Of a stretch of 64,000 nt of DNA, positions 37,922-48,300 are shown piece by piece (position 1 is the first letter of the stretch; every line of letters starts with the position of its first letter). Below the pieces are notes generated by a model. The model was not told the origin of the DNA and made no database searches. It saw nothing but the letters and a program-made list of their open reading frames with translations. The position numbers were made by a program, and so were the translations under genes. This DNA comes from Gorsachius magnificus (Eukaryota > Chordata > Aves > Pelecaniformes > Ardeidae). The DNA is taken from positions 30,040,885 to 30,104,884 of the forward strand of contig CM067109.1 of the NCBI GenBank assembly GCA_034008185.1. The letters are read 5' to 3'.

Positions 37922-38490
37922 TGTCCTGGCTTTGGCTGGGACAGAGTTTCTTCCCAGTAGCTGACACAGTGCTGTGTTTTGGATTTAGTATGAGAAGAAT
38001 ATTGATAACACCCTGATGTTTTACTTGTTGCTGAGCAGGGCTTACACCAGTCAAGGCCTTTTCAGCTTCCCCTGCTCTGCCAGGGGCACAAGCAGCTGGG
38101 AGGGGACACAGCAAGGACAGCTGACCCAAACTGGCCAAAGGGCTATTCCAGACCCTATGGCATCATGCTCAGCATATAAAGAGGGGGATAGAAGAAGGAA
38201 TGGGGGGACGTTCGGAGTGATGGCATTTGTCTTCCCAAGTCACTGTCATGCGTGATGGAGCCCTGCTCTCCTGGAGATGGCTGAGCACCTGCCTGCCGGT
38301 GGGAAGGAGGGAATGAATTCCTTGCTTTGCTTGCACATGCGCGGCTTTTGCTCTCCCCATTAAACTGTCTTTATCTCAGCCCACGAGTTTTCTCAGTTTT
38401 ACTCTTCTGATTCTCTCCCCCATCCCAGCATGTTGGAGTGAGCAAGCGGCTGTGTGGGGCTGAGCTGCCAGCTAGGCTTAAACCACGACA
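37922..38490 (+). mobile_element. Solo LTR of an avian endogenous retrovirus (copy B, antisense to APC)
   Basis: The element begins TGTCCTGGCTTTGGC and ends TTAAACCACGACA. It is flanked by a perfect 5-bp target-site duplication, TTTAC, at 37917-37921 and 38491-38495. It keeps a TATAAA box (38175-38180) and a variant ATTAAA polyadenylation hexamer (38359-38364), giving a recognisable U3-R-U5 layout. It belongs to the same family as copy A but differs in length and in the central part, suggesting another subfamily. A 5-bp duplication is compatible with an ERVL-type integrase. No internal retroviral genes are present, so it is a solo LTR left by recombination. Confidence 0.95.
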
Positions 38491-41400
38491 TTTACCCAAC
38501 CATTCAGTGCCGGGCCCAGTATCTTGTCCTTACTATTCTTTACCATTCTGTCAATTTTTGTCGTTCATTCCCATGAAACTAATGGGGAATTGTTTCTTCA
38601 AGGGCCTATCACACTGCATACAGGGGAAAAAACAGCCACACTGTCACAAGATTTTTTCCAATTAGTTTAGCTTAAATGCATTTAAAAATGGATTTTTTTT
38701 TTTAAGCACTGGGTCTAGGGGTTCTGCCGTGGAAGCTGCTGGTGCCAGTGCTGGGACAGCTGGGAGGGCTGCACGGGTGCCTGCCCCAGCTGTCTGCCCG
38801 ACCCATCCCCGCAGGGTTCCACCCAGGGCAGGGAAGGGCTCAGCTGCTCAAGCGGCAGCTGCCTAAACCACTGCAGATTACTGCCCAACTACCAAGGTAA
38901 TCTGAAATAGGTGTCGGTTTAACTTAATATGCTGGGCCATTAACCACAATGGTTCAGCAGCTGTCACAGGGCTCTTTCCAAAAGAGGGGCAAGGCTGAGA
39001 GATGGGCAGAAACCCAGCACAGCTGTTCTAAGGTAAGCCAGCCAGCCCTGCTTACCAACTCCAACCCTAAATGGACCATTCTCACAAAGTTACCTTCGTC
39101 AATACACTCAAGACAATAAAGTGAGGGGGCTTTTGGCCATTCTTATTTTGAACATGTGCCAAGTCACGTTAATTCAATGTCTCTGTTGACTGAATCCTGT
39201 ATCAGATTTTCCACAATTTTGTTTGAAGGTTGTCTTCAGCTTAAGTGGTTTATAGGTAAACATCCTTCTGCTTGTCCGTTTTCAACTCCAGCAAAACATC
39301 AGCACTCTAAGCGCCGTGTTTAAGAACATAGCAGAATTGAGCATCAGTGGGCCAGATGCTGTCTTACCCATTTCAGTTTGGAGCAAGCTTTCCAGGCTTG
39401 CCGACTTAAAAATGTTTATCCTTCACAGGCCTTGTTTAATGCTCTCCTTTCCTACTCACTGAAAAATACATTGGCCTCAGATCACAGAGGCCCATTATCC
39501 TGATTCTTTCCAGACGGGAGAAAAATTGTATTTCTGCCTTCTCCAGCATCACACTGAACCACTATGTTATTTCCACCTGGTGGTAAGCCTATTGCGTTAT
39601 TGAAATGGCTTTTGTTCCCAGCGTATTTAATCCTCCTATCCCTACCTGCATTTAAGAACAAACCCCAAAACTTCCAGTCAGTAGCAGCTAGAAGGGAAGC
39701 TATTTCTTTTGGCTTTTCCTCATCTGGGCTATGTGGGCACAAAAATATAATGAGGAGTCTGAAAGTGCTGTAAGGCTTTGGGTGTGGTTTAGGAGAATTA
39801 AGAAAATACTGACTACAGAATGAGAACTGCTCCTGAGTGGAACAGCAGATCTTGTACCTTCTGTTCATGTTCTCATTCGTTCCGCATTAGCATGCTCAGG
39901 TCATCAGAGGGGTGCAGGAAGGAGCAGAAAACAGCCATCACAGAAAACTGCTCTTCATCAGCTTGTTTTAGCAACAAAGGCTTTGACATCAGAGAGTGAA
40001 TTGCAAGTTATGTAACACTACTCCTTTTAATAAATTTGGAAAAGCTGACATTGAAAGAAATTGACAGCAAATTATTCCCAATGATAATCTCTAGATTAGG
40101 TACCCTCTGAATTCCTGGGTTTTTCCGCCATGTAGGAAAAAAGAAAAGGCCAGATGAAAAGCCATTGCTAGTATCAGTTATCCTAACAAAATGTGTGAAA
40201 GGGTTAGTCTCTTAAAAAGGAGGCTTTTCTCTAATTTTCTCTAAATGTCAGCCACGGAGAGGATTTTCCTTTTACTTTTTCTATCCACTTCTGCACGAAA
40301 GTTATCTTTGTGGACAGCATACTAAAACACTGAAGTGTTATTGTACCTGACCTTCCCAAGTCCTCTTGACTGGGGTGGGGGGAGGGTAGAGAGGTTTTTT
40401 TTGGTTTTGTTCTTCCATTAATAAATTCATTCCACTGTTACATTTTGGGATACTTCCTTAAGTTCAATACTTGGCCTACACTCACCAACCATCATAACCA
40501 GGAGCATCATCTGTTCTTCCTAACCAAAACGTAACTTGGCTGATGAAGGTTCAAAATAACAAGCGATCCACGTTCTCCACATTCCTTAAAAGACCAGAAG
40601 GAGAAGGAAAGAGATGATGATGGTCTGAACCCTTGGCTTGCCTTCCTCATTACAGGTCAAGTATGAGGGGGGGTCAAGCGTGTGTGCGTGAGAAAGAGAA
40701 ATGACCCCATGTTTAGGATTTTACTAAAGAATGCTAACAATCCAAAAAATACTCCTATTAATAGGCAAAAAAAGAGTGAAATCCAGAAGTCATACATTTC
40801 AGGGTATGAACAGTCAAGTTCGGCTTTTATTACACTGCCAAGAAAAAAGCCCCACTTCTTCCTTTATAATTCTGGTTTGGGAAGTTCCTTAGCTGGTTAG
40901 TCATGCTGCATTCAGAATACGACTGTGAAAATAAGAAACATGATTTGCATTTAAATACTATATTGAGCACAAAGCAGTCCAGACATCATTTGAATCATAA
41001 CTTATATTGGACCAGAGATGATTCACAAGCCTGAACACTCATCCTTCATGTGTATACCCTCACTGCATATGACTGGCTCCTGTTTACTTTTGTATTTCTC
41101 ATAATCTTTTAATGGTTCAATTCTAGAAAGTTTAACCTATTAAGAAGTCTGAGACAGGTCTTTATTTTCCTCTTTTAACTGAAAACACAAATAAAACCCA
41201 AAACCATTAACATTAAATAAATCAGCTTTAATTAATTAAAAAAATTATTTTATAATAAAGAAATATTTCCCATTTTGGGGTGACCTATCAGGGTCATCTT
41301 CAGGGCTCCCTTCAGCACTTGTAGGAATAGAAGACCATTTGTCTTGCATGAAATATATCAGCATTTGCTCACACAGGTCCTGCAGGAATTTTGGAAAACC

Positions 41401-43270
41401 AGCAGTGGAGACTTGGTCTTCACTGACAAAAATGTGCTGTCACAGCATACCATTAGTGGTATAGCTTATTTTAAACAGGATTTCATTACACTGATGAAAA
41501 AATAATTAATCACATTTCATCATCTTAAACACTTTAGCAACTGAATTAAGACACGTATTGAAATGCAGCATAAGAATTTAGAGTCCAAAGGAACCAATTT
41601 AGCCATATGCATTTCCAACTTACGCTGCGTTATTCCATGCTGATGATGTATTAATAATGTGCTATGACAATATGTATCAGAACATTTATAACTGAGCATT
41701 TTGTACAAATGGACTTTGGCAAGTGTCATGATGGCATTTGAGGGATGATGTTTAGGAAAGTCTGCACTCATAAATAATTGAAAGTATTGTATTTAAAAAG
41801 TGGTCTTTTATTCAAGCTGCCGTTTTTAAGAGTGTGACTACTGTTTCTTTCAGGAACTACTCTGCTTGTTACACAAAACGATACTAAGACCGTTTCTTAT
41901 TCACACTTAAAAAGGTACAGGAGGAAGCATCACCATTATGACCACCATAATCACTTCTGTGCTTCTGTCACCCTCTTCCCTTTCAGGAAAAAGTGGTGAA
42001 AGCACCTCTGCACCCATTTTATCTTCTAATATTTAAGCAACTGTGACAAACATTCGAAACGTTACAGGAGAAACACCTAGCATCACCAATTTGCCTTCTG
42101 AAACCAATCACTCCAAACGTTAAGTCCTCAGCTGATGTTTTAAAATTTAACATCATCCAAAGCCTCACTTACTGATAGACAGGAATGTGTGTTTCTAAAA
42201 AATAATAGTATATATAGAAAATGTTTTGAGGGGATGTTTAAAGCAGAAATTTAAGCTCAGTAAATTAAGACGTTTTTGTACATCGTTGTATTTAACAGAA
42301 CAGAGAAGGATGAAAAAATATTTTACAGGTTGCTTTGAATCTCCCCCAAAATATACAAGAATCTGGTTCCAGGACACTGCTTTCAGTACATATGTTTGCC
42401 TGTATTTTCAAAGAACTGTCATTTTGACAAAATATTCATAAATCTATTAACTGCATTCGAAGTAACAGAAGAATTGACTAAATGGTAAAAACCAAGTAGA
42501 AAGAACATTAAGGAACACTTTGAACAGAACAAACAGCAGAGGGGGGGAAGTATTTAAAAGCTGAAATTGATCTATATTCTATTATTCATGCATGCACACA
42601 AACTAAGAAGACACGTTTCTCGCTACGCCTTTAAAAGGCATCTTTCAGTGTGCAACTACCCAAATCAAGTCAAAACTGGACTCTGCTGATCCCCTAAAGA
42701 AAATCCCATCAAATGAAAAACGCTCCTTACAGCTCATAGCCCGGGTCCTCCGTGTAAGCCCACAGGAAGGGTTTTAAATTTTGACCGAAACCGTGAACAG
42801 GATGAAATAATTTGGCAGCATACATGTCTTCCAAAAACCGCCGCAGATTTTTTGCAAAAGCAAAGAGCCTTCTGCTGGCAATGACCTAATTACTAGAATA
42901 AAAGCTGCGTATCTGACAAAGGGAAAGAAAGGACCCACGGCTTCATACATAATTTATTAAGGTTTCCCACCGCATTCAGGTTAAGTCGCGGACCCAAGCA
43001 CCTCTTTGTGATGTTAAATAAATGTGTAAGAAGTCAGCGGATTCCGGGGCGCGCCGAACGCGCAGCGCTCCCCCCGCAGCGCTCCCCGCCCGCCCCGGCC
43101 CGCCGCCGGCCGCCCACCCGCGCCCGCCCGTCCCCCGCGGCTCGCCCTTCCCGGCGAGGGGACGCGCTGCGGCAGCGGAGGCTCCGCCGCCCCGCCGCTA
43201 ACAAAGCCGGGCCCTGCCACCCGCGGGCACCGCCTGGCCACCCCCGCGGGGCGCCCCGCACGCCGCACCG

Positions 43271-43311
43271 CCCCCCCAGACCCCCCCCCCCGCCCCGCCC
43301 CCCCCCCCCCC
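43271..43311 (-). repeat. G-run block on the APC-sense strand (potential quadruplex)
   Basis: The plus strand has C7, C11, C4 and C14 runs broken by short interruptions, so the APC-sense strand has four long G-runs within about 40 nt. This is a strong G-quadruplex candidate in the promoter or 5' region. The run lengths may be affected by sequencing error. Confidence 0.85.
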
Positions 43312-43461
43312 GGGCGGGCCGGGACCGTCCCGCCCGCGGTGCGCCCGTCTCCCGGGGTGCGGGCTTTCCTCCCGCCCGCGCCGCAGCCCTCTTCCCGCAG
43401 CCCGGTTTTTGGGGTGGGTTTTTTTTTTTTAGCCACAAAAGCCGCTCTCTTCTCCCTTCCC

Positions 43462-43485
43462 GGAGGCGGCGGCGCCGCCGCCTCC
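43462..43485. repeat. 24-bp perfect GC palindrome in the CpG island
   Basis: GGAGGCGGCGGC is followed immediately by its exact reverse complement, centred between 43473 and 43474. In RNA it would give a very stable GGC/GCC hairpin, and in DNA a self-complementary site with binding potential for GC-box proteins. Confidence 0.92.
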
Positions 43486-43660
43486 CTGTCACAGGCGCAG
43501 GGAGCCGCCCCGCGTCGCCGGCGCCCGGGCGCGGGGTCCCCGCGGAGCTCGGAGCGAGGCCGCCGTCCTCCCCGCCGCGCAGCCCTGCGGCCCTCCCCAC
43601 CGCCGCACGCCGCTGGCCGCCTCCACCGCCCAAACCCTGCTGCCGCCCGCTGCGCACACA

Positions 43661-43668
43661 TGACGTAA
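43661..43668 (+). promoter_or_regulatory. CRE/ATF-like site TGACGTAA
   Basis: TGACGTAA is a common variant of the cAMP-response element bound by CREB/ATF factors. It sits right at the edge of the CpG island, after GCGCACACA. A second CRE-like octamer, TGATGTCA, is at 43873-43880. Placement beside a CpG island promoter makes a regulatory role plausible but unproven. Confidence 0.5.
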
Positions 43669-43797
43669 AATGAAGAGCACTGTTTCTGTTGACGCAGGCA
43701 GGCTGCTGGGTAGGGCTCAAGCCCCCGGGAAGGCCGGCAGGGCCTGCTTGGCAGTGCAAAAGCACCCCCAGTTCCGTATTTGAGCACCGGTACTCAC

Positions 43798-43880
43798 TCC
43801 GTACCGCCGCGGGCGAGAGACTTCACACACTCCGCAGAAACGAGCACACCAGCAGCGGCATCACTTCAGTTGTGATGTCA
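43798..43880 (-). other. Candidate non-coding first exon of APC ending at a GTGAGT donor
   Basis: On the minus strand the sequence GGTACGGA is followed by GTGAGTAC, with the donor G at 43797. This is the best consensus 5' splice site I found near the CpG island. An exon starting somewhere around 43870-43900, near the CRE-like TGATGTCA (43873-43880), would end there. The 5' limit shown is arbitrary. Other weaker GT sites inside the island could serve instead. Confidence 0.25.
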
Positions 43881-43899
43881 TTCCTGCTCCTTTCAGCAA

Positions 43900-45260
43900 T
43901 AGAACACAAGGACTAAATACCATGTACGACTACAGTCTTTCGCGTTTATAGAAGGGAAAATACTTTGCTTTCACATAAAATAAAACTAGGCTCTGCATGT
44001 ACTAACATTGAAGCTAATACAGTTTGTCTAATTTAAAAAGAACATAGAGACCGCTTAACAAAAAGGTGGCTGTAAGCATATCCTTCAAGGTTACCTCAGA
44101 TTTATTTGCAGTTCAGTAAAAAACAGTTTTCATGTGCTTTTTTGGACATAAAGTTGCACTACTACTCGGTAGTTTAGCAACAGATCAAGTATGTATACAC
44201 TCAAGCTACACCAAATCAGAGCGGTAAATACCAGTTACAATGATGGGTTGGGGAAAAAAAAAAATCCAAAAGGCAGATGAATAAGCAAATCAACTCATGA
44301 AACTAATTCAGAATCTCCTTCCAGACCTGACCTCCCTCCAAGGATAAGAATGTAACACAGCACCCATGAAGAAGACTTAAAAGCCCACAGAAACACACTA
44401 CTGAATGCAACAGAATTTGAGCCATATTTCAGCTGTTTGACTTTGTGGTCTGCATTTGCACTCTAAAAAAAGGTTATATAGGTAACAGCTACTATGGGGA
44501 TGATGCTTAAAAAAAAATCCAGCTCTAATAAGAAAGGCAGCTTTGTAGAAATAGCACAATATTATCTTTTTAATCCTCTATTAGAAGCATTCAGGAACTG
44601 ATCTATGGGCAGCACAGTCCATCTCAACAGAATAGGGCCTGATAGAAGACAGCTGAAAAAGCGCAACGGTTTCTCAACAAGAGCAACTGAATGCCCTTCC
44701 CTGTGGCACTTCACACAAATTATGGAGTTACATACTTACACAAGCAGACATGAGGACAGCTCATTAAGAGCATATATCCTTACATGCCCGAGGAAACTTC
44801 ATTCCTCCTGTAATAATTTCTTTGATTTGTATGAAACAAGCAGGCTTGTGATAACCTTGTGGCTGGGACCAGACAAAATTAAAGGCATTACAGACCTGTG
44901 TATGCATGTGAGCAATTGCACCACAGATACTTAAATACTACTACTTTAATTTCAGCTGTTCCCTCATGGCTCCCTTTTTCCAGAGTCATAGAAGGCAATA
45001 TTCCACTCTCTGGGAAGATGCTCTTTTCCAGATAACCTTTCATCAAATGTCTTTGTGATTAAGGAGGTGCGTAACATTATGTCATCTGCTGCCTTCAGCA
45101 TCGTATCACACAAAATCCTCTTTGACTTCATCAGTATGGCTAGCTAGAGGGGTCCTGCCACGTTACGGTAAACCATTTAAAAAAAAAGTTAAGTGGGCCA
45201 GTATTTAAGGGTGTTTCAGACTGTATGATTTTTTGCTACAAAGCATCTATTAATTACAGC
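43900..45260. other. Upstream flank, nothing recognised
   Basis: AT-rich DNA upstream of the presumed promoter. Open frames here (up to 109 codons at 44605-44934) have no recognisable product. No repeat family is identified. Confidence 0.6.
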
Positions 45261-45392
45261 AATCATAGAATCATAGAATGTTTTGGACTGGAAGGGACCT
45301 TTAGAGGCCATCTAGCCCAACCCCCCTGCAGCAAGCAGGGACACCGCTAACTAGATGAGGTTGCTCAGAGCCCCATCCAACCGGGCCCTTGG
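45261..45392 (-). mobile_element. CR1 LINE 3'-terminal fragment (about 130 bp)
   Basis: It begins with the inverted CR1 tail (ATCATAGAATCATAGAATG), followed by the conserved 3' UTR (GGAAGGGACCTTTAGAGGCC, CAACCCCCCTGCAG). It stops abruptly after CCATCCAACCGGGCCC, which corresponds to the very end of the ORF. It is a short 5'-truncated insertion in the same orientation as APC. Confidence 0.93.
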
Positions 45393-48300
45393 TTGACATT
45401 GGTTGAGCAATAGGTGACACCCGTCTGTTTTTTGATCCGCTCATCTTCATTTTAGACTTCATGTACTACAGAGACTGAGTTCATACTCCCTCAGCTGTAA
45501 CAAATCATCATACTCCTCAACAGGTTTAAGATTTAGAACCTAGCTAGGCATTCAATCTAAAGCCATCTTACTTTGTATCTTACTGATACACGCCACTGTT
45601 CCTCCCCTGAGAGAAGCAAACCAAAATGCTCCCAGTTGTTATCGTGCAGCTCTCTGCATCCTAAAATTATTTACATTAGCATAAGTGTATACTTAAGTAG
45701 GTATAGACATAGCTCAACTCTTACGTTATCAGGTGGCAAGTTGTTGCAACATGATGTTGCAACATCAGGTTGGTCCAGTAGTGGTTTTAAATCATCTTCA
45801 GAAGTTGCAAATACAATGCAGTCTGGAACGACTACTTTAAATGTGCAAAGACAATGCCAGAGAACCGATACCAAAGAAAATGCCAGAGAAAATGAAATCC
45901 TGTATACTTTAATTCTTATTAAATACACTTAATTTTCTAGAATCTGTAAGAAGAGTATCAAAGATCAAAGGCTACATAATATATTCCGTTTCTTTACATG
46001 TATCATACAGCATTTTCTGCAACTCTGAAAAACTAACTATAGTTCTCACTCTGTGAAAAGATTCTTGTTAGTCCTGGTACTGATTAGTCCTTTCTGAGCC
46101 TGGTACTCACAAACTGCCTGAGTAAATCCAGTGCTGATGAGTGATGTTAGATTCACTGCTCCATAGCCTGAAGTCCTGTATTTATTCGCAGAACAGGCAG
46201 AGCATAAGCAGCAGCACAAATTCTACAATACATTCTGCCAAGATGACAGCTGAGGGCAAGGCAGAAAGCTTTCCCTTCCTTGTTCATAGTAATGCCCATT
46301 CTGTTAGGATTTCATAAAAATGGCAGCTGGTGTTTTACATCTGGGCCACATGAACTTGCCTCTGAAGCAAAATCCAGTATTAAGTAAAATTCAGTTTAAT
46401 AAATAGCATGTTACTAGTAATAAGATGACCTTTCTCATACTGTATATTCCAGTGGTGTTAAAACATTGATATACAGGTGACTGGTATTGTGATGCACTCT
46501 ATTTTCTTTCAAAACTGGTTTTTATGCACAGTACTGGATTCTGCTAATAGAACTGATAGCAATAAAACAGTATTTGGATAAAAAAGTCAGGCTCTCATGA
46601 AAAAAATAAAACACAGAAAGGAAATGTACAGAGAAAAAGTCTTGTTTAGACTTAGTTTATTTGTGGTTAGTTATTTTCTATCTGGCAGAAAGAACAAGAG
46701 GGCTTTTTCATTCTTTGAAAGATACCACTAGCAAGACAGGTCTAGCAATACTTGCCTCTGTACTATATAAAAAAAAGCCCCTTTAAAATCTATTAAAAGA
46801 ATGAAGTCTCTGCCTATAAGCTATCAAATTCCAGGGACACAACATTTTAGCATAGAAAAGTATCAGTTTCAGTGTTCAAAATATAATTACTTCTATTATT
46901 TTGGACAAGATCCCTGCAGTCTACCCAGCACAGCATGCTCAAACAGCCAAATGGGAATTTTGCTCCAGAAAAGGAATTGGCAATCTTTTAATAGAATATT
47001 TGATGTAATCCATGAGCTAAGTATTTCCCAGCTTCTTACTGCATTTATATAAATCCAGTTTGAGAACAAGTAACAATGTCATAACCCTGTTTCCCCTCCA
47101 CTACTAAGTAGCACTAAATAGAAGCTCTCAGCAGATTAAGATCCACATTTTTAAAAACATAAAGGACATTCCCCAAAATATTTATTTGCTTCATAAAATT
47201 AAGACAACTACAACAGAAAATTCAAGAGATTTTCTGGTTTTAGGTAACTGGGACAGTTCTCTGTACCTTCACAACCTCACCCTCTGCAGCACTACCCTTC
47301 TGCCTAGAAGCTTTTCACTATTTAATGTATTTAATGTGATTGATATTTCATTATTAGTCATTGTGCATGCACAGTACTACCTACCTCAGAGACTCTGGGC
47401 ACAGTGAGTGGGTTGGATAATGAGATAAATTCTCCCTCTCTGTTGCCAAGCACTATGGTTGGTATTACTCGCAAATGTGAAATGTAGTGTTGCCAGCTTA
47501 AGGAAACTTGCCTTCAGAACTTCACTTATTAATACAAGTTTTCTATGTTGACTTACATCAGGCTGCATCTTTTAGAAAGGTGGTATAAACAGGTTTTATT
47601 AACAAAATAAACTGAAAACATTTCACATCTGCTTTACAGAGATGCAAATTTTATCTTAACACAGGACTTGATAAAGTATTTTAGCAGCTGCTAAAACCAA
47701 AGATCACCTCCTGCCCTCTCATTTTAAAAACTGATGAAGCTGAACATGCTCTCTGCTTCTCATTGCCTCAGAAATTGTGAAACTGCTTTCACCCCTCTCA
47801 CTACCGCACACAGACCATGTATTACTCCCTCTGAGCCTTGTCCTTACCATGCGACTAGGACAGTGATAGTTTGTGTTTACAAACATTGGGAATACTCATA
47901 ACCTGCTCCCACAGCATGAATACCAGTGTTTTGACCATGAAAAGCTGTATTCCTACTTTGTCCATCATCTCTCAGAAATGCTGCATATTATTTCCCCATA
48001 CAGATGACCTCCAACTATGAGCATTAGAAAGACCATCAGAAAAAGAGGTTTCCTGAGGATCAAGAAACTAAAGGACCACCCTTCTCATGGAGATGCAGAA
48101 AGAATGGAGAAAGGAACTCTGTCACTGTTCCTAATGCATCATCCAGAACACAAGCACTCAACAATTCTGACACTAATCCTACAAAAATAAACAGGAAATT
48201 TCTGTACTGAGAATAGAGAATCGGAAATAGAGTTGTTATTCTAAGATATTCTATTATACTAATGTACTGAAATTCTACTTTTTTCCCCCAGAAGGTTATG

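Larger units (their letters stand above)
31624..43020 (-). other. APC: Presumed APC first intron (upstream of the ATG exon)
   Basis: This AT-rich DNA lies between the acceptor of the ATG exon and the CpG island. It contains a short tandem duplication (33447-33506), an ancient CR1/L3-like LINE (about 34770-35690) and an LTR (37922-38490). It also has two GC-richer patches that I cannot identify (about 34260-34730 and about 38710-38880). Open frames of up to 206 codons (36074-36694) and 128 codons (39482-39868, minus) show no recognisable domain or splice-supported structure and are taken as chance. Where the intron starts depends on the true first exon. Confidence 0.65.
43041..43660 (-). promoter_or_regulatory. 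APC: CpG island, probable APC promoter
   Basis: Within AT-rich surroundings this 620-bp block is very GC-rich and dense in CpG (for example GGCGCGCC, CGCGGCTCGCCC, GGCGGCGGCGCCGCC). It lies 11.4 kb upstream of the ATG exon on its 5' side, as expected for an APC promoter and 5' UTR. It holds a repeated GCAGCGCTCCCC (43062-43089), a long C-run block (43271-43311) and a 24-bp perfect palindrome (43462-43485). Long open frames on both strands here are a by-product of high GC. Which mammalian promoter (proximal 1A or distal 1B) it corresponds to cannot be told from sequence alone. Confidence 0.85.

Noticed and set aside
39482..39868. 128-codon minus-strand open frame
   Set aside because: No recognisable motif, with another frame open on the opposite strand. 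Nothing supports an exon or a gene.
43008..43787. Long open frames on both strands of the CpG island (up to 257 codons)
   Set aside because: They are Pro/Arg/Gly/Ala-rich, overlap on both strands, and result from the scarcity of stop codons in GC-rich DNA. No domain or conserved start is seen.
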